Translations under genes and position numbers: made by a program
Source: Lactonifactor sp. BIOML-A5
GTDB lineage: Bacteria; Bacillota; Clostridia; Lachnospirales; Lachnospiraceae
DNA: 64,000 nt
Assembly: GCF_009677585.1 (NCBI RefSeq)
Contig: NZ_WKYV01000001.1
Coordinates: forward strand, 253,001 to 317,000
Direction: 5' to 3'
In this document: positions 25,357-34,907 of the stretch, piece after piece
How the letters are laid out: every line of letters starts with the position of its first letter
How positions within the stretch are numbered: position 1 is the first letter of the stretch
Notes under the pieces: model-generated
Told to the model about the DNA's origin: nothing
Database searches by the model: none
Seen by the model: the letters and a program-made list of their open reading frames with translations, nothing else

Positions 25357-26718
25357 TTACGTAAAATGTACAAACCCGTATTTAGGGAATATAACACCAA
25401 AGAAGCTATACAAAGCTACAGCTGCAACAAACACAACAAGGAGTCCATACACAGCTTTTTGCTTTTTCCCATCTTTTATCATTATTTGTGCCAAGGTCTT
25501 AATTCCATATACTACATAAAACATAAATGGAATCAGCATTGGCAGACTATACCTTCCCTGGGGCTGGAAATCTACAAAGTAAGAATGATAAAGGTTTAGA
25601 AAATTGGTGATGCCTATGGCCGCCAGCATCCCAATGTGGAAAAAGCCCTCCATGACCCATTCTCTGTTTTTTCTGATTGTAAAAAGCCTTTTCAGACGAA
25701 TCAGACATCCCAAAGCTCCTCCGGTAAATATAACAAGATAAACAGCATATATACCCTGGGGCAGATAGACATCCATATATCCAAACACCCCTACAAAACT
25801 CTGAAACACCTTGTGCAGCCACTGCTGACCAAAGAGCATTCCCCCCAGCCCCATACCGGTATGATGCGGGTTAGGATTCAGGCTCGGCTTGTACTGGGGA
25901 ATGGCGTACAAATCACCATAGTAGTTATTTGTCTTCAGGCCCAGAAAATCCCCGTCATAAATTATATAATTGCGGATAAACCACCATCCGGTCAGCAGAA
26001 ACACGATCCCCAGAATAAACAGGCCCTTCCTCAAAAAAGGACTCCACTGCCACTTTTTCTCCTGACATAGTAACATAGAACAGGCAAAAATAAAAGCACT
26101 GCTTAGAAGATAACCATAGGCATTGTAATAAGAAAGTATACAAAATGACATACCCACAGCAAGGCCAGCACAGTATTTATAATCCCATTTGGTCTCAATT
26201 CCCCTTATCCACATGTATACGATAAAGGCTGTGGAGAAGATAGCCATAGCATCATTATTAACATATGCCCCCACAAATACAGCCTCCGGCAGAAGCATGC
26301 AGAGTGCAATATAAAGCCAGCTTCCTGATTCCGGAAATAATTTCTTTCCGATTTTTACGGCAAAAACTGCCGTTCCTGTAGTAAACAGTACACTTGGTAT
26401 CCTGGCCGCCATAACCAGAGCAAAATCACTGGCAGAAAAAAAGCTCACAATCTTCATAAATCCCGCAGAAAAAATATACGATAAGATAGGAAAAAAGCCA
26501 TAGGAAACTCCCCAGTAGGGGTCCCGGATCCTGGGATCCCCTCCGTGAGGCAGAGCTCCATATTTATAAATAAAATGCGGAATCTCATATCGCATATACT
26601 CATCCGGTGCATTATTGTACGGTATAATAAATGCCCACATGAGCACAAACACAAATACAAAAGCAATAAAAAACCTGTTTAAGTTTCTCCCCTCATTTTT
26701 CAACAGATACTCTTTCAT
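25357..26718 (-). CDS. DUF2142/GT-C-like multi-pass membrane protein
   Basis: 453 aa, about 11 membrane helices. The first outer loop has NNAPDEYMRYEIPHFI, an acidic motif typical of GT-C transferases and DUF2142 proteins, and the late QPQGRYSLPMLIPF motif is the DUF2142 hallmark. GT-C enzymes take polyprenyl-phosphate-linked sugars and add them to glycans on the outer face. It precedes the small transporter pair in one transcription unit and is divergent from the GtrB-like GT2 gene, together making a plausible three-part decoration system. The ATG at 26718 has AAGGAG upstream. Confidence 0.72.
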   Translation of the reverse strand: MKEYLLKNEGRNLNRFFIAFVFVFVLMWAFIIPYNNAPDEYMRYEIPHFIYKYGALPHGGDPRIRDPYWGVSYGFFPILSYIFSAGFMKIVSFFSASDFALVMAARIPSVLFTTGTAVFAVKIGKKLFPESGSWLYIALCMLLPEAVFVGAYVNNDAMAIFSTAFIVYMWIRGIETKWDYKYCAGLAVGMSFCILSYYNAYGYLLSSAFIFACSMLLCQEKKWQWSPFLRKGLFILGIVFLLTGWWFIRNYIIYDGDFLGLKTNNYYGDLYAIPQYKPSLNPNPHHTGMGLGGMLFGQQWLHKVFQSFVGVFGYMDVYLPQGIYAVYLVIFTGGALGCLIRLKRLFTIRKNREWVMEGFFHIGMLAAIGITNFLNLYHSYFVDFQPQGRYSLPMLIPFMFYVVYGIKTLAQIMIKDGKKQKAVYGLLVVFVAAVALYSFFGVIFPKYGFVHFT

Positions 26719-26854
26719 AAATTATACTCCTTATTTTAATTTTCTCCCTAAATACCCGCTCCTTATCATATCATACTGTGTCTAAAATTTAATTAAATCT
26801 TTCTTAAAAATCTTTAAGCTTCCTCTCTTGCCCCTTTCTTTCCATTTTTTCCTA

Positions 26855-26863
26855 TGCTATAAT
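26855..26863 (+). promoter_or_regulatory. Extended -10 promoter of the GtrB-like gene
   Basis: TGCTATAAT, an extended -10 element, 38 bp before the TTG start. The -35 is poor, which extended -10 promoters tolerate. Confidence 0.5.
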
Positions 26864-26901
26864 AACCCCTGCAAGGATTAGAGAAAGAGGAGGCAATTCC
26901 C

Positions 26902-27858
26902 TTGAAATATGATAAAAAACTTTCATTTGTAATTCCCTGCTACTACTCAGAGCTGTCTGTCGGCCATGTGGTAGAAGGGATTTTTCAGGCATTCCCCGCG
27001 GATGACTATAATTACGAAATTATACTGGTAAATGACGGTTCCAAAGACAATACCTTTTCCGTCATCCAGGAGCTTGCCCATAAACATCCCCAGATAATCG
27101 CTGCAAATCTGTCCCGAAATTTTGGACAAGATGCCGCACTGATGGCGGGCTACTCCCTGTGTACCGGGGACTACATCATTTCCCTGGATGACGACGGCCA
27201 GAATCCCCCTATGGAAGCTCACAAGCTTCTGGAAAAGATCCAGGAAGGATACGATGTGGTTTTTGGCAAATACCATGTGAAGAAACACAGCCGTTTTAAA
27301 AACTGGGGCAGCCGTCTGAACGATCGCATGGCCACCTGCCTGCTGAACAAACCAAAAGAACTGACTTTATGCAGTTACTTTATCATGACCCATTTTGTGG
27401 TAGACCAGATACTGAAGTATGACAGCGGTTTCCCCTATATCTGGGGATTAATTCTCCGTTCCACAGATAAAATCGCCAATGTCTATATTGACCATAAGGA
27501 ACGGGAATTCGGTACCACAACCTTTACCCTCGGAAAACTTGTCATGCTCTGGCTGAATGGATTTACTTCCTTTTCCATTAAGCCTCTGCGCCTGGCCAGC
27601 ATTGCTGGCGGTGTTTTCTCCTGCCTTGGATTCCTGGGGGCACTCTACATTGTGATTAGCCAATTCTTCCATCCAGAGCCAATTGTGGGATGGGCCTCCC
27701 TGATGTGTGTACTGCTGGTAATCGGTGGTCTGCTTATGATTATGCTGGGGCTGCTGGGAGAATATATCGGACGTGTTTTTCTCAGCATCAACAAAGCACC
27801 TCTCTTCATCATACGGGATCTATACAGAAATCCGGAAGAGAATAAAAACGAAAATTAA
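26902..27858 (+). CDS. DPM1/GtrB/ArnC-like polyprenyl-phosphate glycosyltransferase
   Basis: 318 aa from a TTG start with GAGGAGG 8 nt upstream. GT2 domain (1-225): FVIPCYYSE, LVNDGSKDNT, NLSRNFGQDAALMAGY, SLDDDGQNPP (DXD type), followed by two C-terminal membrane helices (about 230-255, 262-290) and a basic tail; this topology marks undecaprenyl-phosphate sugar synthases. Makes a C55-P-linked monosaccharide on the cytoplasmic face from a nucleotide sugar. It is divergent from the GT-C and small-transporter genes that could flip and use its product. Alone on the plus strand in a minus-strand region. Confidence 0.88.
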   Translation: MKYDKKLSFVIPCYYSELSVGHVVEGIFQAFPADDYNYEIILVNDGSKDNTFSVIQELAHKHPQIIAANLSRNFGQDAALMAGYSLCTGDYIISLDDDGQNPPMEAHKLLEKIQEGYDVVFGKYHVKKHSRFKNWGSRLNDRMATCLLNKPKELTLCSYFIMTHFVVDQILKYDSGFPYIWGLILRSTDKIANVYIDHKEREFGTTTFTLGKLVMLWLNGFTSFSIKPLRLASIAGGVFSCLGFLGALYIVISQFFHPEPIVGWASLMCVLLVIGGLLMIMLGLLGEYIGRVFLSINKAPLFIIRDLYRNPEENKNEN

Positions 27859-27890
27859 AATGAGGCTGCCGGTATTTCCGGTGCCTCATT
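27859..27890. terminator. Bidirectional terminator GtrB-like / rmlD
   Basis: AATGAGGC-tg-CCGG pairs with CCGG-t-GCCTCATT around TATTT. TTTTTC follows on plus and TTTTAATTTTC on minus. It ends both the plus-strand GT2 and the rml operon. Confidence 0.88.
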
Positions 27891-27914
27891 TTTCTTTCGT
27901 AACTGTAACCTCCG

Positions 27915-28763
27915 TCAACGCTCCAGAATAATATCCAGATAGCGGGACAGCGCATCCTGCCATGCCGGCAGGCGCTGAAATCCGTTTGCCGTAAGCTTTT
28001 CTTTACTCATCCTGCTGTTATGAGGACGCTTTGCCTTTGCCGGAAACTGAGAACTGTCTACAGGATTCACCTTAACTTTAACTCCTGCCTGACGGAAGAT
28101 TTCCCTTGCAAATTCATACCAGGTACATAGACCTTCATTTGTCGCATGATAAAAGCCATAGTTATCTGTCTCTATCATATCTACCAGCAGTCTCGACAGA
28201 TCATATGTGTACGTGGGAGATCCTATCTGATCATTTACCACATTCAGCTCATCATGTGATTTTGCCAGATTCAGCATCGTCTTTATAAAATTCTTCCCAT
28301 TTACGCCGAACACCCACGCAATACGGACAATAAAAAATTTCTCCACATTGTTTTCTACTGCCAGTTCCCCTTCATATTTTGTCTGTCCATAGATATTCAG
28401 AGGCTGCCTGGGATCATCCGGTTCCCAGGGCCGTTCCCCTTCTCCGTCAAACACATAGTCTGTGCTGATGTATACCATCTTTGCATCCAGTTTTTTGCAT
28501 ACCTTTGCAATATTTTCTGTCCCGAAGGCATTTACTTTCCGGCAAAGCTCTTCATTGTCCTCAGCCGCATCAACTGCCGTGTAGGCGGCACAGTGTACCA
28601 CAGTATCTGCCCCAGACTCTGAAATAACTGTTTCCACAGCCTCAGGATCTGTGATATCCATCTCCTCTACGTCTACCCCGATGCCCTCATATCCTCTTTT
28701 TGCCAGCTCATTCATAACATCAGTACCCAACTGGCCCTTTGCTCCTGTCACTAAAACTTTCAT
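27915..28763 (-). CDS. rmlD: dTDP-4-dehydrorhamnose reductase
   Basis: 282 aa, full length, short-chain dehydrogenase fold. GAKGQLGTDV is the nucleotide-binding glycine motif; STDYVFDGE and the YGQTKYEGE catalytic Tyr-x-x-x-Lys are clear. Last step of dTDP-L-rhamnose synthesis, NAD(P)H-dependent. Final gene of the rmlB-led operon, about 11 kb away from rmlBAC, with the transport and transferase genes in between. GGCGGG supports the start. Confidence 0.95.
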   Translation of the reverse strand: MKVLVTGAKGQLGTDVMNELAKRGYEGIGVDVEEMDITDPEAVETVISESGADTVVHCAAYTAVDAAEDNEELCRKVNAFGTENIAKVCKKLDAKMVYISTDYVFDGEGERPWEPDDPRQPLNIYGQTKYEGELAVENNVEKFFIVRIAWVFGVNGKNFIKTMLNLAKSHDELNVVNDQIGSPTYTYDLSRLLVDMIETDNYGFYHATNEGLCTWYEFAREIFRQAGVKVKVNPVDSSQFPAKAKRPHNSRMSKEKLTANGFQRLPAWQDALSRYLDIILER

Positions 28764-28792
28764 ATTTGCTACCCGCCTTTCTTCTTCTCACA

Positions 28793-30451
28793 CTATCCCA
28801 AAGAAAAATCACATCTCTTTTTCGTCAGGTTAGGATTATAACAGGGATCCCCTCTCTTAAGCTCACTCTTCCATATTTCACAGAACTTGTCCACTTCTTT
28901 TGGATTACAGGATGTCTCAACCACAGCTTTCTCCTTTTGCTTAGACGGAGATCGTTCTGTACAAGCCTCTGCCATAGGCAGATACACAATCAGATATCCC
29001 GCCTGTTTCACCTTCAGGCAAAAATCCAGATTGGCCAGACCTCTGTCTGTAAAGAGATATTCCTGATTCTGGTTTACTATATCGTATACCTCTTTTTTTA
29101 CCATCATAAACTCTGAGGAAACCGCACTCACATCCTGCTGCATTACCGCTCTTGCACAGTATCCCAGTTCCTCCTTTGGAAGCCCGGAAAATGCATGGGC
29201 ACCCAGTCCCTTGACTCCCAGCAGAATCCCTGCGGAATATACCCTTTGATCCGGAAAAAATAGTTTTCCCCCCACTGCACCAACCTCCGGTCTCTGGCAG
29301 TTAGAGAGCATCTCTTCCAGCCACCCGTCATTCAGTACGGTGATATCCTCACTGAAAAACACCAGATACTCTCCCCTGGCAGCCTCACCCAGGGTCACGA
29401 TCTCATAATTGGTGTATGACGTGCGACTTTGAATTTTTTTTCTGCACGCCTCTGCCTTAGTCTCAGAAGTAACCGGTGCAATGATAATGGAAACCAGCGG
29501 TGTGCCGGTCAGCGCGTAGCGGGTACGGTAAAGCCCCCAGTGGCCTGCGTGCTCCACCTGTGCCTCTATGCTGAGACGGTTCAAATGGGATTCCACCGCC
29601 CTTCTTCCGGCCTCGTAGGCATACGCCTTACTTTCCGGATTCCCGGCAACGGAACCTGGATGCATTCTCCAGTAGTATAATATTTTAGGTATGTGCACAA
29701 TCTCTGCTGCTACCTCCGTGCACCTCAGAATAAAGTCGTAATCCTGTGCCCCGTCATACTCCTTTCGAAAACCGCCAGCCGTCTCTGCCGTCTCTTTTCT
29801 GACCGTAAACAGATGGCAGATGTAATTATTCGTTCTCAGATAATCCAGATTGAAGTCCGGCTTGAAATGCGGCTGGTAATGAGTCACAAGCTCCATATCC
29901 ACCTTATCCTCATCCGTATATACAATTTCTGCTCCGGGATTTTCCTTATAAGCCTTTACTATCTCATAGAGTGCTTCCGGCGCCAGCACATCGTCGTGAT
30001 CCAGCAATGCAATGATATCTCCGGAAGCCATTGCAAGGGCTGCATTGCTGTTTCCGGAGATCCCCAGGTTTTCCTCCAAAAGTCTGTAGCGGATTCTTTT
30101 CTCCCCGGCATATGCATTCTCTACCAGGGCTTCCAATTCTGTTTTGTCCTTTCCGCTCCCGTCAGCAATGCATAGCTCCCAGTTTTCATAGCTCTGGGCT
30201 ATAACTGAATCTGTCATTTGACGAAAGAAAAGGGCCGGTGTGCAGTATGCAGGCACAATGATGCTTACCAGAGGAGCATCTTCCCAATGTTCTTTCCTCT
30301 GCAGTTCCAGTTCCCTGGAGGACGCCCTGTGCATCTGGAACCACTTTTCATAGGCAATCCTCCTGCCTGTGAGAAATTCTGCAGACTTATTCATCATTTC
30401 TCTGACACCATAAGTTTTTCCGTACTCCAGAATGCGCTGCAGCTTTTCCAT
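28793..30451 (-). CDS. Tandem GT2 protein with a degenerate second domain
   Basis: 552 aa. The first GT-A domain (about 60-270) is intact: SIIVPAYCTP, LLDHDDVLAP, YTDEDK, GAQDYDFILRC, nearly the same as in the 22692-24557 gene. The second (about 320-500) is about 30 residues shorter between its first strand and the acidic motif, and the acidic motif reads FFSEDITVLN in place of FLNNDITVIN; the late signature is LANLDFCLKVKQ. The second site is therefore likely weak, altered or dead. Starts 2 nt after the WsaF-like stop, so translationally coupled. Likely a rhamnosyltransferase of the ABC-exported glycan. Confidence 0.85.
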   Translation of the reverse strand: MEKLQRILEYGKTYGVREMMNKSAEFLTGRRIAYEKWFQMHRASSRELELQRKEHWEDAPLVSIIVPAYCTPALFFRQMTDSVIAQSYENWELCIADGSGKDKTELEALVENAYAGEKRIRYRLLEENLGISGNSNAALAMASGDIIALLDHDDVLAPEALYEIVKAYKENPGAEIVYTDEDKVDMELVTHYQPHFKPDFNLDYLRTNNYICHLFTVRKETAETAGGFRKEYDGAQDYDFILRCTEVAAEIVHIPKILYYWRMHPGSVAGNPESKAYAYEAGRRAVESHLNRLSIEAQVEHAGHWGLYRTRYALTGTPLVSIIIAPVTSETKAEACRKKIQSRTSYTNYEIVTLGEAARGEYLVFFSEDITVLNDGWLEEMLSNCQRPEVGAVGGKLFFPDQRVYSAGILLGVKGLGAHAFSGLPKEELGYCARAVMQQDVSAVSSEFMMVKKEVYDIVNQNQEYLFTDRGLANLDFCLKVKQAGYLIVYLPMAEACTERSPSKQKEKAVVETSCNPKEVDKFCEIWKSELKRGDPCYNPNLTKKRCDFSLG

Positions 30452-30453
30452 AT

Positions 30454-31704
30454 CTATTTCCCGCTTTCCATCAGTTTTGCTTCATCCTCCCGGATCCAGT
30501 TTTTCAGCATATCACGGACTTTCTCTGCTTCCTTCAGCCAGGAGGTATCCTTTACATAGGCAAGCCCCTTTTTCCTGTACTTCTCCATCTCATCCTCGTG
30601 GGTGAGATAATATTCCAGGGTATCCGCAATTTCATTGGGATCGTAGTCAACCAAAACAGCATTTTCCTCCGTTACCATCCAGGAGCTGTTGGCTCCCTTT
30701 GAGCATACGGCAACAGAATTGCAGGCCATAACTTCAAGGGGAACCAGAGAGAGATTTGTATTGGATATTACAAGGCATAAGTCACTTTGGGCATAGCACT
30801 CTGCCAATCCATTCATATCCAGAATCCCCTTATTCTGATGTTTAAAGGGAATGTTGTAATTGCTGATATCCCACCCCGCAAAGATCACTTCTACCTCTGG
30901 CATTCGTCTGCAAAGCTCGTCCAGTGCCAGTAGGCCCAATTCAAAGTCCCGGCGGGGCGTCACAGGCCGTGCATAGAAAAACACTCTCTGCACACTGTCT
31001 GTCCGTTCTCTGGGATAATAAAACTTCTTTTCATAGGAAAAGTGAAAGCTTCCGGTCTCCATCTGATATTCCTCTCTCAGCTTGTCCCTCAGCCAGTCCC
31101 CTGCCGTGATTCCCCGGAATCCCATCTTATAAGTATTCTCCGCAAATTCATATTCGGATCCATGGGCATAAAAATATGGTTCAAAGTCCTGGACAAAATA
31201 GAATTTAGAGATTGTATTATTAAAATTCCTGACAAAATAAGCGGTGCTCCATGATGTCGCAATGGTCGCATGTGCATATTCCGCCAGAGATACATCGTAA
31301 TAGGTTTCTACCCGCTCATCCAGAATAGGGAAATACTTTCGCAGGAATTCTTTCAGACTCTCATTGTCTTTAAAATTGGGAGATTTGTGCAGATAAATCC
31401 TGCTGTGAAATCCCATATTTTCAAGATTAGAAACAAACCGAAATATAGTAGTATGTCCCCCGGATCCAACCCCCATCTCCGGGATCACCCAGTTTAAAAG
31501 GTATGTTTCCTCCATCTTGTGTGACTCGTACGCTTCCTTTGAAAAGGGGATCTCCGTGCGGTCCATAATATACCGGTAGAATTCAATGGTCTCAATCTTA
31601 GGAGGTTCCATCTCTTCCTCATTAATCTTGTCAATGATCCCCCGGATCCCTTTGCGTTTTAAAAAGCTGCAGGCTCTTTTTGTAAATCTGACTACTCTTC
31701 CCAT
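30454..31704 (-). CDS. WsaF-like rhamnosyltransferase (GT-B fold)
   Basis: 416 aa. N-terminal region with the WsaF pattern (WVIPEMGVGSGGHTTIFR) and a GT-B C-terminal Rossmann domain (FFYARPVTPRRDFELG, VISNTNLSLVPLEVMACNSV, a nucleotide-sugar binding E-x7-E like block). WsaF is the beta-1,2-rhamnosyltransferase of Geobacillus S-layer glycan, itself a polyrhamnan exported by an ABC transporter. Here too it sits with rmlABCD and wzm/wzt. It probably extends a rhamnose polymer on the cytoplasmic side. AGAGAGGT precedes the ATG. Confidence 0.87.
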   Translation of the reverse strand: MGRVVRFTKRACSFLKRKGIRGIIDKINEEEMEPPKIETIEFYRYIMDRTEIPFSKEAYESHKMEETYLLNWVIPEMGVGSGGHTTIFRFVSNLENMGFHSRIYLHKSPNFKDNESLKEFLRKYFPILDERVETYYDVSLAEYAHATIATSWSTAYFVRNFNNTISKFYFVQDFEPYFYAHGSEYEFAENTYKMGFRGITAGDWLRDKLREEYQMETGSFHFSYEKKFYYPRERTDSVQRVFFYARPVTPRRDFELGLLALDELCRRMPEVEVIFAGWDISNYNIPFKHQNKGILDMNGLAECYAQSDLCLVISNTNLSLVPLEVMACNSVAVCSKGANSSWMVTEENAVLVDYDPNEIADTLEYYLTHEDEMEKYRKKGLAYVKDTSWLKEAEKVRDMLKNWIREDEAKLMESGK

Positions 31705-31739
31705 TTTTTACCTCTCTTTATTCTCATACTCAAACTCCC

Positions 31740-32711
31740 TTACGCATGTATCTGTTTATACTGCTGCGAAATCAGCCGGTCTATCCTCTGCTGCTTTTTC
31801 GGCGACCAGTCTGCATAACGCCCTGCCAGATATCCTCCAAAATATCTGCAGTGATTTTTCCTAATGGAATAAATCAGCCATTTTACTTTCTCTTTCCTGG
31901 GCAGTGTAATTGACTTAAGATAATGGTAATCTCCCCGTATATGATTCCATGTATATCGGGGAAGGTGATACCACTTCTCTACCAGTTTATATCTGTGCAG
32001 TTCATACAGCCCTTTATACTCATCATAATATCTGGAAAAATACGTCCCTATAGGATAGTTATGGGAATGGTATACCGGTGCAAACGGACAATACACCTTT
32101 TTATAACCCAACTCAATCATTTTAATTGCCCAGAGCTGATCCTCGGCAAAATTCACATCTTCATAGGGATACTTTTCAAAGATATCTCTCCTGACACAGG
32201 AATTGTTATCTGAAAAAAACGCTAATTTGTGTCGGTAGGCCTCCTCCTCTTTATACCGTTTTGGATCCTCCAGAAAGTATATGGTATTGTCAAGCCCGAA
32301 TCCCTTAAAATGTCCGTCCAGATCTCTTTTTTCAAAAATATTACAGTCCTCGTACGGATAGTGAATCCCAAAGCCCCCTACAATATCCGAATCCAGCTTC
32401 ATAGCGTCGATAAAATTCTGAAGCCAGGTTTCCGCAGCCGGGAGAGCATCCTGCGTAAGAAAAATAATATAGGTTCCCGTTCCCTTGAAGGCACCGTAAT
32501 TTCTTGTTTTTCCATGACCGAACTCAGAGGGAGGAATCTGGTACAGCTTACAGTCATATTTCCTTATGATGTCCAGCGTGTTATCCTTAGAGCCGGAATC
32601 CACACATATAACCTCATAGGTATATTGGGTTTTTTGTGAAAATACTGCCGCCAGTACCTTGTCCAGCAGTTCTCCTCCGTTTTTCGTGGGGATTACAATA
32701 GTTACATCCAT
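31740..32711 (-). CDS. GT2 glycosyltransferase, rhamnosyltransferase-like
   Basis: 323 aa from the ATG at 32711 (TTGGAGG 5 nt upstream; the TTG at 32723 is part of that site). GT-A fold with TIVIPTKNGGELL, FGHGKTRNYGAF, LTQDALP and NFAEDQLWAIKMIELG, the same subgroup as the GT2 at 16529-17473. Probably a rhamnosyltransferase adding a linkage residue. It starts 12 nt after the kinase-like gene stop and is co-transcribed. Confidence 0.84.
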   Translation of the reverse strand: MDVTIVIPTKNGGELLDKVLAAVFSQKTQYTYEVICVDSGSKDNTLDIIRKYDCKLYQIPPSEFGHGKTRNYGAFKGTGTYIIFLTQDALPAAETWLQNFIDAMKLDSDIVGGFGIHYPYEDCNIFEKRDLDGHFKGFGLDNTIYFLEDPKRYKEEEAYRHKLAFFSDNNSCVRRDIFEKYPYEDVNFAEDQLWAIKMIELGYKKVYCPFAPVYHSHNYPIGTYFSRYYDEYKGLYELHRYKLVEKWYHLPRYTWNHIRGDYHYLKSITLPRKEKVKWLIYSIRKNHCRYFGGYLAGRYADWSPKKQQRIDRLISQQYKQIHA

Positions 32712-32723
32712 AATAGCCTCCAA

Positions 32724-33962
32724 TTACTTTTCTCTCATATCCTTATATTTTCTGTATGCCTTCCAGACCTTGGTATTCTCCATCTTTTTGATTTTATCCT
32801 GCAAATGACGGATATTTAGCACCAGTTCCGACATTCTCTTAGCATCCTCCGCAGTTTTGAAGATTATACGGTATTTCACTCCCACTTCATCATAGTCCTC
32901 ATTCTCAATAATCATAAAAGGTTTGTCCAGGAAATAGATGCAGTTTTCTCTGACCAGGGCACCGTTATGCTGTTCCAGGGAAATTGGAGTCCAGTCCTCC
33001 CCGGTCCGGGCAGCCACCTCTGTGAGTTCCAGGATACAGCTTTTCTCCTCCGGGTACAAGAACAGCCTCTGAATGCCCGTATTCTGAAGCGGAATGTTGA
33101 GTGAAATCTCCTTGTCCTTGGTCCTGTAATTGAACAGTTCCTTCGCTTCCCCGGGCGTCTCCTTCTCTGCTGTCAGACGTACTCTGGTGAATACATTCTG
33201 AGTATCCAGTTCCCGCAGCATATAGCACTGACGATCCATTCGCCGATACAGTTCCCCCAGGACTGTGTATTCCCCTGTGATATAACGCTGGAGTGAAATC
33301 TCCATTTCCAGATACAGCCTTCGTTCTTCCTCTGAAATATGCACGGTATCATAAACTTTATCTATCATCTCCCGGGGCAGCTTGCTGATCTCCACACTGT
33401 GGAACAGTGCACGGAACAAAATGAAAGAGAAAGGTACAGGAAAATCAAAAACCCATTCATAGTCAATCATGTAATATTGGTTTCTAAAAATTAGGTTCGT
33501 GGGAATGATATCTACATTAGAGACAGCACCGGCTCTCATCCCCTCCGGCAGCCGAACCTCTCCAAATATAGCATCAAAAGAATCTGTCCTCACAAACTCT
33601 CCGGCATGCCTGACACCAGAGACAATTCTTTCCAGAAGCTTTATCTCCTCCAGAAGCCCTTCCCAATCCTGTTGATTGATACACTTTTCCAGACGTTCCT
33701 CCATGCTTTCTCCCTCAATGTACGAGAATTCTGCAGTGCCTTCCTCAACCAGACTGCATGGACAGATAATAACTTCTTTATTATCCTTATATTCTTCCAG
33801 GAGGATCCTGCAGGAAGCCTCCAGCTTCTGAATATGTCCCACGGCCTTTGGAGATGCAGCCTTTTTCAGCAGCCTTCTTGGATTCCCCTCCATAACCTGA
33901 GTCATAATCTGATATTCTTCTCTGCGCTCTTTGGAAAATTTAGCAAATACTACTTTACGCAT
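32724..33962 (-). CDS. Kinase-fold protein with beta-domain and coiled-coil tail, possible glycan capping kinase
   Basis: 412 aa, not assigned to a named family with certainty. Residues about 1-230 resemble the kinase/phosphotransferase fold: FSYIEGESMEERL like an APH hinge, SNVDIIPTNLIF as the catalytic loop (Asp-x4-Asn, with Val where His is usual), and YYMIDYEWVFD as the metal-binding Asp. About 235-375 is a predicted beta-sandwich, and 380-412 a Lys/Glu-rich coiled coil (LQDKIKKMENTKVWKAY). It overlaps the methyltransferase gene by 8 nt. WbdD of E. coli O9a joins methyltransferase, kinase and coiled coil in one chain to cap and measure an ABC-exported glycan; this pair looks like the split form. 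Function is inference; the coil is much shorter than WbdD's. Confidence 0.6.
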   Translation of the reverse strand: MRKVVFAKFSKERREEYQIMTQVMEGNPRRLLKKAASPKAVGHIQKLEASCRILLEEYKDNKEVIICPCSLVEEGTAEFSYIEGESMEERLEKCINQQDWEGLLEEIKLLERIVSGVRHAGEFVRTDSFDAIFGEVRLPEGMRAGAVSNVDIIPTNLIFRNQYYMIDYEWVFDFPVPFSFILFRALFHSVEISKLPREMIDKVYDTVHISEEERRLYLEMEISLQRYITGEYTVLGELYRRMDRQCYMLRELDTQNVFTRVRLTAEKETPGEAKELFNYRTKDKEISLNIPLQNTGIQRLFLYPEEKSCILELTEVAARTGEDWTPISLEQHNGALVRENCIYFLDKPFMIIENEDYDEVGVKYRIIFKTAEDAKRMSELVLNIRHLQDKIKKMENTKVWKAYRKYKDMREK

Positions 33963-34890
33963 CCTGTTCCCCCCTTTTTTGGGCGGTCACCAAAAAGGAA
34001 TTGGAAAATTCCGGAAACAGACCAGCCTTTATGATTGAATCAAACGCTCTTGTCTCATCAAACAGCACAATACGATCCGTATCAAAATTTCTCTGGTTAT
34101 TCACCAGCTCTCCATCCTTGGGAAGATACGAATCTGAGTAGATGGTGGTAGGAAGTTTGTAGTCGGGATACGGGTAATAAAATTGAACCTCATGAAATCC
34201 ATTGCCCTCTAAGAGTTCTGAAAGCTCCTTCTTGCTGAAGGTTTTCACTCCGCTAGTGTTGGGATATCCTTCCAGCCCCTCGAAGGGCCGTCCCACGTGA
34301 TCTTCCGGACAGCCTGCAAAATACTTCAGCCCAAGCTTATTCTCAATTGCTATAATGACTGTGCCTTCTGCCTTCAGGAGGCCTCTAATCTTCGTAAGGA
34401 AATCGTCATAGGGACTGCAGGTGCCCATGTAGCTTTCTGCATACTCAAACACACCGATAAGGGTTACATAATCAAATTTCTCCTCTGTATGTGCGGAGAC
34501 CTCATTAAAATTCCCCACCATAATCTCCAGGTTCCCTGCATTTTGGTTCCGGTAAGCGTTGATCATACTTCTTCTGTTAGACAGATCATTGGCGACTACT
34601 TTCTTCACTGCTCTTGTAAGCGCCCCGGTGATCGCCCCGCAGCCTGCGCCCACTTCAAATACCGCAGCCTCAGGTTCAAAAGGATACCACTCAATAATAT
34701 TTTGCCTTTGCTTAGACAAATGGTACAGAATCGGCCATGATTTCTCCTTCATGATGATCTCAGGAAATTCTTCTTCCCTGTGGCTCTTAACAATCTTAAG
34801 AAGCTGCTCCTCCACCTCACCGTCACTATAGAGGTCTTCCCCTCCATAGTAATCCAGGTTCATCTTTACTTTTCCTATTTTCTCACCCAT
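33955..34890 (-). CDS. SAM-dependent methyltransferase beside wzt
   Basis: 311 aa. Class I Rossmann methyltransferase (about 60-215): motif I FEVGAGCGAITGAL, motif II NDLSNRRSMI, post-II FDYVTLIGVFEYAE. The C-terminal 90 residues are a separate cap with YPYPDYKLPTTIYS, reminiscent of the N-terminal part of WbdD-like proteins. It probably methylates a sugar of the glycan, plausibly the non-reducing end, acting with the overlapping kinase-like gene. Starts 17 nt after wzt. AGGATGG precedes the ATG. Confidence 0.78.
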   Translation of the reverse strand: MGEKIGKVKMNLDYYGGEDLYSDGEVEEQLLKIVKSHREEEFPEIIMKEKSWPILYHLSKQRQNIIEWYPFEPEAAVFEVGAGCGAITGALTRAVKKVVANDLSNRRSMINAYRNQNAGNLEIMVGNFNEVSAHTEEKFDYVTLIGVFEYAESYMGTCSPYDDFLTKIRGLLKAEGTVIIAIENKLGLKYFAGCPEDHVGRPFEGLEGYPNTSGVKTFSKKELSELLEGNGFHEVQFYYPYPDYKLPTTIYSDSYLPKDGELVNNQRNFDTDRIVLFDETRAFDSIIKAGLFPEFSNSFLVTAQKRGEQDA

Positions 34891-34907
34891 TTTGTATCCA
34901 TCCTGTT

